Assembly (NCBI GenBank): GCA_022315425.1
Contig: JAIUPT010000013.1
Coordinates: forward strand, 1,054,001-1,118,000
Length of the DNA: 64,000 nucleotides
Direction: 5' to 3'
Source: Pseudevernia furfuracea
Lineage: Eukaryota > Ascomycota > Lecanoromycetes > Lecanorales > Parmeliaceae
In this document: positions 12,425 to 21,415 of the stretch, piece after piece
Layout of the letters: each line of letters starts with the position of its first letter
How positions within the stretch are numbered: the stretch's first letter is position 1
The notes under the pieces: generated by a model
The model's database searches: none
What the model was told of the DNA's origin: nothing
Seen by the model: only the letters and a program-made list of their open reading frames with translations
Position numbers and translations under genes: made by a program

Positions 12425-13162
12425 ACTCCGCAATGGGATTGTATCTCTGCAGCTCGTGAGATCCGACTTTGGAGCACCTAGGCGGCCAATCTAATTTCTG
12501 GTATGGCAGCGGTCAATTGTAGCACTCGTGACTCGACGTGATTTTGAGATTGCGTATTGAGAGAATAGGCGGCTAGTGGCGAGTCGTATGGGAAAAGGTT
12601 TAGTGTCTGTAAATACTTTTAAAGTGGCGTATTATAGCGAAAGAGATGCTTGGGATCATGTAATGGTATAGTGAATGGAACAAGGGAACGAGAAATATCT
12701 AGTAATTGTAGCAAGCCCACATTCGGTCGTTCCAACCTCAAGGTTGGAACGACTGACAGTCTCTATGGCAAGTCTCCTTGCTCGTGCTCTTTTTCCTTGG
12801 TCGGGCATATTTGAGAAGATTGTGGCAGATCCGTAAGGCTCCGACCTCGGACATCTCCACGGGATAAAGAGAGCGGGATGGAAAAGGTACTTCATCGGAT
12901 GCTTTCTTCTGTGTCTGACTCCAACCAACCAACCAAGTAGGTGAAGAAGATAGGGTCGATAGTTTTGAGTCCTGGTTTTAGAGGGCATCGGAAATAAATA
13001 AAGGTATGACACTCACACTAACACCGTCAATTGTGTCGTGCATTGGTTCCGCGGGCCTAGTCGCCGCTTTTCGGATTTCATCTGTCCCCAGATTAATGTT
13101 GATGACGACATGGTGGGAATCCAGCCCAATAATTGATCCTAACGATCTACTATTTTCAAATA
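12425..13162. other. intergenic region with perfect palindrome
   Basis: About 740 bases without a supported gene. A near-perfect 28-base palindrome lies at 12726-12753 (listed separately). Open frames on the minus strand at 12656-13012 have no recognisable domain. Confidence 0.5.
12726..12753. repeat. 28-base perfect inverted repeat
   Basis: Arms of 13 bases (GTCGTTCCAACCT at 12726-12738 and its exact complement at 12741-12753) with only CA between them. It lies between the IDO start and the end of the next gene. It could be a dimeric factor site or a transcript hairpin; nothing else in the sequence decides between these. Confidence 0.9.
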
Positions 13163-13943
13163 TCACGATGTCCCCACCAGAGACGAATCATTCACCCCAA
13201 GCCCCCCAGGCCGCCGATTATAAACCAGAACCCCCGCCCCCACTGGCCCCGCCTCATCATCCAACACCGTGAACTTCACAGCCACCCACCCATACCCCTC
13301 CATGAATTGCAGAATCCCCTGAAATGCCTGCGCCAGCATCAACCACTTCATACGTCCCCCCCGTGCTGGCTGCACTTTCATGTACAATTCCCCCGACCAG
13401 AAGGTGAAAGCCAACCGTTCGATGGGCGCGTTACCGTTCCTGGCTACGAGGCCCTCGATGACCGCGGATTGACCTTGGACGATGATGTCGAGGACTTCCA
13501 AGCGCTGGAGGGCGGAGCCATAGTGGTGGAGGATTAGGCTGGTGGGGGTGTGGTAGACGCGGATTTCTACTCACAATTCGGAATCAGTTTTGCTTCTTCG
13601 ATGCAGACCATTGGAGTTGCGAGGCAGGTCTCTTGTGACCCGGAATCAGTAGCAAATATGAAGGCTCAGCTCTGACATGCACGTACGGTAGGGATCCGGG
13701 GGAAGGGTGGAGCTGGGCGTGGATATGTTAGTGATTAGGATGGATGGATGGGTGGATGGATGGATCGGATGTAGGGGGTCGTTGGCTAGTATTCGCTCAC
13801 AGGGATGTTGAGGTCAAGGAGGTGGAATTCGACAACAAATCAAGCTCATTCGCAGTGTTGATGGGAATCGTGGGTGGTGCTGCTAAAGTCAGAGTGCAGA
13901 AATCGAGCAGGACCGCAAGCCAAAACCTGCCAAAGTGCTGCAT
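13163..13943 (-). CDS. small secreted protein of unknown function
   Basis: Three-exon model. Exon 1 starts at 13943 and encodes a clear signal peptide (MQHFGRFWLAVLLDFCTLTLA, cleavage probably before APPT). A small middle exon near 13714-13690 adds STLPPDPY, and exon 3 from about 13570 reads QIRVYHTPTSLILHHYGSAL and then QRLEVLDIIVQGQSAVIEGL. Donors GTGAGC and GTACGT and acceptors CCCAG and GTAG keep one frame. The mature part is about 160 residues, with one visible Cys at most, alternating hydrophobic strands (WVAVKFTVLDDEAGPVGAGV) and few low-complexity residues, so it looks folded. No family is recognised. Intron 1 contains a short GGAT repeat. The splice model is inferred from reading frame and borders, so its internal details are less certain than its existence. 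Confidence 0.62.
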
Positions 13944-14511
13944 AATGGCCGAGTCAGCTGTTGCTTGCTCGGGCTCAACAGCCCAGAAAGCAGCAGAGCC
14001 AGAGGACTGGGAAACAGCATGCTTAAGTATGCGCTTCTATCCATGCCGTCTAATCACATCGCAAATTCGGAATGCGATTTGCGGTGATATTCCAAAGCAT
14101 CGCTTTTTAGAATAGGAGGAGCACCTGGCGCGCCTATACGAGTATAGAGTCATCTACCCGGATGCTTAGAAATGCGCGGATTGGAATTGAGGCTTTGAAC
14201 AAAGCGCACAATATTGCATGTTTGAAGACTGTGACTGACAATTTCATGGTCGGAAAAAAAAAACGGTGATGTTGCTCATGCCGAAAGGAAACCAACAATT
14301 CATGTTTTAGTGCTTTGAGTGAACTGTTGCAGGGACTTGTATGGACAATGTAACTTTGCTCTTCTCTTGCTCATGTACCTTAAGCTGTGCTAAATGGTGT
14401 CCCAGGGAGTCGAATTTGAAAGATGTCCACTAGAAGTAAGACACCTGCGACAATACCATGCAACGCCCGTAAACCATCAAGTCGTAAACATGCAAAGAAC
14501 CCACCCATCCC
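13944..14511. other. intergenic region, secreted protein / NFS1 end
   Basis: About 570 bases with no gene I can support. It includes a short poly-A run near 14255. It carries the promoter of the secreted gene and the 3' flank of NFS1. Confidence 0.45.
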
Positions 14512-16108
14512 TTAGTGCTGACTCCACTCAATGCTGTCAAGAGCAATACCGTCCTGGACTAACTCCCACAAGGGACTGAGCTCCCTCAAGAATGTAACCC
14601 TCTCTTTCACTGCCTTGAGCACGTAGTCGATTTCGCTCTCCGTAGTAAATCTCCCAATACCGAACCGAATACTGCTGTGGGCGCTCTCGTCGCTATTTCC
14701 GAGAGCTCGTAGGACATAACTGGGCTCGAGTGATGCTGATGTGCATGCACTTCCGGACGACAAGGCAATGTCTTTTAGTGCCATCAGTAGAGACTCGCCC
14801 TCGACGTAGGCAAAAGAGACGTTGACGCAACCGGGGTAGAAACGTTCTGGATCTCCGTTCTGAGAAGTGTGTTCGAGGGAAAGCAATCCCGTAAGGAGAC
14901 GGTCTGAGAGCATTTGAATTCGCTTAGAGTCGTACTAGTAGAGACAGTCAGTAAAACTGAATGAAGTTGGTCTGAGTTTCACTACTCACAGGCATCTCTT
15001 CCTTTGCTATTCTGCAAGCTTCTCCAAAGCCAACGACCAACGCCGGTGCAAGAGTGCCGCTTCTTAGACCCCGTTCTTGGCCTCCTCCGCTGATGATGGG
15101 ATCAATTCTGACCCTAGGTCGCCGTCGAACGTAGCAGGCACCGATCCCTTTGGGCCCGTAAATTTTGTGTGCGGAAATCGACATCAGGTCCACATTCCAT
15201 TTGTCGACGCTGATGGGCATTTTCCCAACAGCCTGGGCTCCGTCTGTGTGGAAGAAGGTCTTCTTCGCTTTGCAAAGCTTGCCTATCTCTTCCATCGGCT
15301 GAATGACTCCGATCTCATTATTTACCGTCATGATACTGACAAGCGCAGTGTCGGGTCGAATGGCCGCCTCCAGTTCCTTCAAATCCACCACTCCACTGTT
15401 CTGCACTGGCAAATAGGTGACCTCAAAGCCTTCCTCTTGCAAATGGCGGCAGCTGTCTAGCACGCACTTATGCTCCGTTTGCGAAGTGATAATATGCTTC
15501 TTCTTCCCACTTCTTCCAAAGAACCTAGCAACTCCCTTGATGCTCATGTTGTTGCTTTCCGTTGCTCCGCTGGTAAAGATGATCTCCTTCGGATCGGCGC
15601 CAATCAGTTTCGCTACATGCTCTCTTGCCTGCTCTGTGGCTTTTTCGGTCTCCCATCCGTACGCATGTGTCCTTGAGTGAGGGTTTCCATAGAGGCCGGT
15701 GAAGAAGGGAAGCATGGCGTCAAGAACACGAGGGTCGGTAGGAGTAGTTGCTTGCATATCGAGATATATTGGTCGTATTCCTTCGTCCATGATCGTAGCT
15801 TGCTTGAGAATGCCCGCCGCTGGGCTCATCATGACGTCCGCAGACATCCCTGTTCCTGGCATTTTTGCATTTTCGGGTAGGATGCCAGTCTGAGCTGTGA
15901 ATGCTTTTTGGTCTGCTCTGATGGCTGTGTCAACGCTCACTTGGGCCTTATCTGGCTTTGACTCCGAGACGTAACATCGACGCGCTTCTTGGTTTACGGC
16001 TGCTGCTCTGAAATGGGACGTACTTCTGATCAAGAAGCTCGGGATTGAGAGGCGCCTCGATGGAAGGCGTGAGATCTGCCTCAACGCTACATTTGTTGAA
16101 GTTGCCAT
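14512..16108 (-). CDS. NFS1: mitochondrial cysteine desulfurase Nfs1
   Basis: PLP enzyme that takes sulfur from cysteine for iron-sulfur cluster assembly and tRNA thiolation, mainly in mitochondria. Two exons: 16108-14990 and 14934-14512, with a 55-base GTGAGT-TAG intron. The N-terminus (MATSTNVALRQISRLPSRRL) is a typical basic presequence. Class V aminotransferase landmarks follow: PIYLDMQATTPTDPRVLDAM, GNPHSRTHAYGWE, FTSGATESNN, SQTEHKCVLDS, HTDGAQAVGK, and SISAHKIYGPKGIG, which contains the PLP lysine. RSGTLAPALVVGFG comes just before the intron. Exon 2 holds the active-site Cys loop SSGSACTSASLEPSYVLRAL and ends LVQDGIALDSIEWSQH, the usual eukaryotic terminus. The total is about 513 residues, as expected. 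Confidence 0.97.
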
Positions 16109-17143
16109 CGTAAGGAGCCCTACGATAGTGCTGAAAATGGGTGTAGTTATGAACAGATACCAATGCTCTGCTAGGAAAGTACAAACGCCTTCAGCCTTAC
16201 GTCAACTAGTCTCCGACGAACGCCAAGAGTTCGTCGCATCCTCAAATAGCAACCAGATTTTAAAACATTCTTTTGCATTGTATTATGTACACCTTCATAT
16301 GATCAAACAACTATGCTGCGAGCGTGGAAAATCGAGACCCTGAGTGTTTGTGGCAGATAATCTTTCCGAAATCTGCTGCTCTCGAAATGAAAAAGCGACC
16401 TGACAAAGAAGCAAGTCGAGCTGGCACCCTAAGCAACGACAAGAACCTCCCGGAATAGCTTTTTGATACTAAGAGATACACACAGGAAAATAGGAAAAAA
16501 AGAATCTACAAACTCATGCACGATCTCTAACGCCATAGTTCCACTGAACTCACGAAATAGCGATAATCAACTTCTTGAACTGACGTGGGAGCCTTTTGAC
16601 ATTAAAAACTACACCATGGCAATTTTGAGTATTGGTCACGTTGCCAAAAGCCATCCAAAAGTATAGTGCCAGCTGTTGTAGGCGTGGATGCTGCTTCTTG
16701 TCGTTGTATAAATTTTGTGTTAAAGATTCTCTTGTGCATAAAATGAGCGCCTATTTTAGCGCGCTGACGGGAATCCCCGAGGACCCCGAGACCAGGCCTC
16801 TGCACGCCTCAGTTTCACAGTCAAGGGTAAGAAAAAGCACTCAAGCTTCTAAACTCCCAGGCAGGGAGCCTGCCTTCAAGTGCAAAATCACAAAGATATT
16901 ATTACTCGCGGTACAAATTCTTCACCTAAAGCGTTCCTCATCGCCTTTGGCCTACGTCTTTGCTGCACTACAGCCCAAAAGCCAAGCCTCTGAGCATACA
17001 TCATCTCGCATACGAGGTCTCAGCTGTGCGCAACCCCGTGGGCAACATATACCCGCAAGGACCACTGCCCGACACTATCGACCTTAAATTGGAAAAGCTT
17101 GGGTTCATCTGAGTGCAACCAGCTGATTGTGTTCTGGGGCACG
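16109..17143. other. intergenic region NFS1 / Rvs167-like
   Basis: About 1 kb between divergent genes. A 28-codon open frame from the ATG at 16744 is followed directly by a canonical GTAAGA donor. No second exon that makes sense was found, so it is not called as a gene. Otherwise this should be two 5' leaders and promoters. Confidence 0.45.
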
Positions 17144-18820
17144 ATGAGTTTGAAGGGCTTCCAGAAGGCCGCCGTTCGGGTAAGCATTTGACGGGAAGAC
17201 CTCCGGATGATGACGAATGAACCTACGATACTGATACTGCCATCTCCGCCAGGCGCCCCAAACCCTCAAGCTGAAATTCAACGTTGTGCGTACTTTCAAC
17301 CAGACTACTCCAACCACGACACTAGCTAGAGCCTAATCCTCGGTCAATAGGGCGAGCATACCAAGGACGCTGTATACATCGACTCAGAGAGGCGGTTTCA
17401 GGAGCTTGAGAAGGCATGTCACTCTCAATGAAGTGTCTTCCACGACTAATAGGGATCCGTGGACATAGGAGACAAAGAAATTACATGATGAATCAAAGAA
17501 GTGAGTTGATTTGGTTACCAAAATTCATAGATCAAAGCTGAAATCTCAAAGATACTTTGATGCCATCAATGGTCCGTGCAACTCCCATAACACTTCCATA
17601 GTGTCGCTTACCGTCATGCAGGCATGCTGAATCACCAGATCGAATTCTCCAAAGCCGTGCAGGAAATCTACAAGCCTATCTCAGGACGGGTCTCCGATCC
17701 CGATTCGATAATACCGGAAGGGAATCCTGAGGGAATTCAAGCGTGTGAGGAGTACGAAAACATTGTGAGAGAATTACAAACAACACTGGCGCCGGAACTG
17801 GAAATGATACAAGCAAGGGTAATAGGGCCTGCAGACGAACTTCTCAACGTTATAAAAGTTGCGCAGAAGTCGCTCCAAAAAAGGGCTCATAAGCAACTTG
17901 ATTATGATCGGCACCGGGCCACACTCAAGAAGATTCAAGATAAGAAAGACAAATCATTGAAAGATGAAAAGGCGTTGTACAAGGCCGAAAACGATGCAGA
18001 GCAAGCTACGCAAGAGTTTAATCACTTCAACGACCTCCTAAAAGATGAGCTGCCTAAGCTGTTCCAGCTCGAACGCGAATTCATACGCCCGCTATTCCAA
18101 TCATTCTACTACATGCAACTCAACGTTTTTTATACGCTCCACGAAAAAATGCAAAGCATCGACATCGGCTACTTCAATCTTACCCTAGACATCGAAGAGG
18201 CTTTTGATGCGAAGCAGGGAAATGTCCGAGAACAGACCGAAGCTCTTTCCATTGTTAGATTTAAGACCACAGGCGCGAAGAGAGCTGGACCACCGAAGTA
18301 CGGTCCTGGCAGTAGGATGGCACTGGAAGGTCCAACTAGCCGATTGGCAATAGAAGGCAGGAAATCATCCGACGCGCCAACGAGAAGGTCAACGCAGGAC
18401 TTTGTGGAGAACCCACCTCCACCATACAATGCATCTGGATCACCGAGCCTCAATGGCGACAGCTCCATGGCTCGGGCCAACAGCACGGGTAGTTCTTGGG
18501 GGGCAGCAGCCAAGGCAAAGGGAGCAGCCCCTCCTCCACCCAAGCCAAAGCCTTCACGGTTGGCTGGAGCACCGGCTGTCGCTGATCGAGCTGAGGCCTT
18601 GTACGATTACGAAGCACAAGCGGCAGGTGATCTGAGTTTTGCGACTGGAGATGTCATAGAGATCATGGAGAAGGGGGCTACGGAGAATGAGTGGTGGACG
18701 GGGCGTTTAAATGGCCGGCAGGGGCAATTTCCAGGTACGTAGTTTGGCTCTCAGTCAGAGGGCTGCAGACAGTATGCTAGATGCTGATAGGATACAGGCA
18801 ATTACATACGAATGCTATGA
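17144..18820 (+). CDS. RVS167: BAR-SH3 protein of the Rvs167/amphiphysin family
   Basis: Membrane-curving protein of actin patches and endocytosis, normally paired with Rvs161. Seven exons: 17144-17179, 17253-17285, 17351-17413, 17469-17500, 17552-17571, 17622-18734 and 18798-18820; they sum to exactly 1,320 bases (439 residues plus stop). The N-terminal BAR domain begins MSLKGFQKAAVRAPQTLKLK, continues GEHTKDAVYIDSERRFQELE and HKQLDYDRHRATLKKIQDKK, and ends around FYYMQLNVFYTLHEKMQ. A Gly/Pro/Ala-rich linker follows (PPPPYNASG, APPPPKPKPSR). A C-terminal SH3 domain reads ALYDYEAQAAGDLSFATGD, then NEWWTGRLNGRQGQFPGNYI. The intron after exon 3 starts with GC rather than GT (GAGAAG then GCATGT), and the intron after exon 5 has the weak donor GTCCGT. 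The many small 5' exons are typical for this gene in filamentous fungi. Confidence 0.95.
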
Positions 18821-19606
18821 TGCCGACGTCATCAGACAGCAGATGGTGAGAGATCGAGATGGGATCTGTCATTTGGCTTGGGTCGGATAATCGGGAATAT
18901 TCTTGCCGGCATTAGCATGTTGGAGCATAGCCAATTATTGTTTCCAACCAGCAATGCCATCATTACCGTAGCTGATCAGATGATATTGATAAGAATGGCC
19001 AAGTTGATTACTTAATTACCTAGCTGTACCCTGCATCTCTCAGGAATCAAGGATTTCAGGAATGAGAAGATTGTTGAATGTTTGAATCAATGACATTAAT
19101 ATTATTATCTCTATTATCTCTACTCTATTGACAGCTCATAATTATGATAATTTCCATCTTGCAGCCCTAGATTGTGGGGTACATTAGTTAGATAGTGGGG
19201 TAGAGTCAGTTTTCCCACTTTCGGCCTAGCAAAAATGCTCAATAATTATCGCCATTTGTCTTGTTACCTGTTACCTTGTAGGTAGTACATGTTCCGTATG
19301 ATTGGCTTTGTCCAACAAAGTGTCTAAGGTACCTAATAACAACCTTCCTTCTCTTTCTACCTCACACACTTTTCAAACTTCCTCATTCCATCACCCCATC
19401 CACAGAGTGTCCAATTCCAAAAAAAATAAAAATAAAAATAAAAAAAACTTTATAACGTACCCATCCAGCCATTTCCAATTTGCACCCCCGCGCGTGACCT
19501 ACTTTCGCTATACTATCAGGCCTGCTGAGCGTCCTTGCCCTTTCAAACCTCTTCGGCCACCCTTCACTCCTACACACGAAACCCACTCGAACCTACTGTG
19601 ACCTCC
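18821..19606. other. intergenic region with AT-rich and A-rich tracts
   Basis: About 790 bases, AT-rich near 18960-19150. A run of AAAT units lies at about 19422-19446. No supported gene. Confidence 0.45.
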
Positions 19607-19924
19607 ATGGCCTCCTCAAATACCTCCGGCACATACTCCTCCTCCTCCGCATCCTTACCCTCACCTTCCGCCAGCCAACCCTCCCAATACTTCCCCTCGC
19701 ATCCACAACGTCGGCACCGAACCTCAACTTCGTTCCCGCAATCACAAGCACTAACTTCGCAATCGCAATCGCAATCCCAGTCGCAACCACAACAGCAATT
19801 CCAACAACAGCCCGGGCACGACCCCAGCCAAAGCAAGAGCAAGGATTTCTGTTTGGTGGCCGAAGCGGCGAAGAGAGCGCAGATGGCCTGTTTGATGAGG
19901 GATATGGGTGAGGTGGCGTTGTAA
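19607..19924 (+). CDS. small Ser/Gln-rich protein, function unknown
   Basis: Single open frame of 105 residues from the ATG at 19607 (context CCTCCATGG) to TAA at 19922-19924. The first 75 residues are low complexity: Ser/Pro-rich, then Gln/Ser repeats (SQSQSQSQSQPQQQFQQQ). The last about 30 residues look like an amphipathic, conserved-type helix: KDFCLVAEAAKRAQMACLMR followed by DMGEVAL. The C-terminal block is the reason to believe the gene is real. No family is recognised. An upstream in-frame ATG at 19535 exists, but the second ATG has the better context. Confidence 0.5.
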   Translation: MASSNTSGTYSSSSASLPSPSASQPSQYFPSHPQRRHRTSTSFPQSQALTSQSQSQSQSQPQQQFQQQPGHDPSQSKSKDFCLVAEAAKRAQMACLMRDMGEVAL

Positions 19925-21415
19925 CAAAATCACTGGATATGTATCGTCCGGAGAGCGGGAGCCTGCATAATTAAGTGTCCGATGTCGGAGCTGCCTCGCA
20001 TGCACCGACTCATCTCGACTTCTTCACATGCAACACTCTCGGATGTTTTTCAACTTTGCACACACACCTACCAATCAAACAAACACCCTCATTGGATCAA
20101 GAATGAAAAGGGAAAGCGTGTTTTGCAAAGCGGAAAGACAATGTGCCTTGATTCAAGAGCTATTATTCTGGGATTCCTAGGGCGGGAGGGAACGCTTGTG
20201 CCACTATCTGTATTCTGGGCCCTGGCATTACAAAGCGTTGAAGTTATGGAATGGCATTGGTATACCAGGAAGGAGGATATATTTGATTTCAGCGTCGGCG
20301 AAGCATTATTTTTTCTTTGGTGGTGTCTTTGCGCAAGGGTGGAGTACCTCGTTTGGTTTTTTTTTGCACGCTACTTACTGTACATAGACCATTCTTCTCA
20401 AGATGCAAGCTAAATAACGCATACTAGAACAACGAGTATCGGTACGATCTTCTCCAGAACACTCCCACACATCAAGCAGCCAATGAGCCCACCTTCCAGG
20501 ACAGCTAATCGGCACTTTTTTTTTCGCTATTCAACAAAACCCTTCGACTTATGGCTGGCTGGCTACCTTTGATGACAGTTGCCCTGGATCCAGAAAAAAA
20601 ATCCCCGCTCATCACCAAGCAAGCAAGCTGCCCCGTTTTTCCCAAGATGATCGCCAAAAACAGCTTGCTTCATTTCAAACCTTTTGACTCGGCGTCGGTC
20701 GTTCGGCCTCGAAGGCTCTTCAATTACCATCACCGCAAGCAAAACCCAGGTGTGTGTGTGTGTCCACAACCCCAAATCATCAAGGGTTATAAAACCTGGT
20801 TTGAGAAAGCTTTTACAGATGGCGTAAGACTTGACAGCGTGTAGCCCCCCCCCCCCCCTCTTTCGTTTAGACACTTGTGGTAGTTTCAAGGACCATATCG
20901 GGCGGTCAAAGGGGGCTAATAAAAAGGGGGCGTATTTTTCAAAGTCGGAGTGCTTACGCATTGTTACCGGTGGCCAGGATTCTTCTTATTAACAGAGGAT
21001 ATATACAGGTACAGAGGGTTTCATCTAATGGCCTTTTTTGTTCGTGTTTTGCTATCCGTGATTGTGAATGGCTTTTTTGAAGGAAGGAAGGATCTTTGAG
21101 GGCCCGTTTGTAACATGTGTGGTTTGGGCTTCTTCGTTTATGAACTTCGGCCCGCAAAAAAAAAAGGGAGGGGGGGGGGGGATGGATCGTTTCCAAAAAG
21201 GGAATGAGGAGTGAGGAGTATGTTCCTCCCTCAAACCCCCCCCCCCCCCCCCCTTCCCTAACAAAAAAAAACAACGCTCAAGTCCCGGTGACCCGTTTCC
21301 CTCATGTAAAAACGCATTTCTGCCGTGGGGAAATTTCCACAAACTCCTATGGACAGGAAATCGACAACGGAAGATAAAAGCACGCACGTAACACACACAC
21401 AGGCTGGATCCAGGG
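19925..21415. other. gene-poor region with homopolymer tracts
   Basis: About 1.5 kb without a convincing gene. Poly-C at about 20845-20858, poly-G at about 21168-21180, poly-C at about 21235-21253 and poly-A beside it. Open frames across these tracts are low-complexity artefacts. Confidence 0.5.

Noticed and set aside
16744..16828. 28-codon frame followed by a canonical GTAAGA donor
   Set aside because: Downstream sequence to 17100 gives no coherent continuing exon; it overlaps the expected leader of the Rvs167-like gene.
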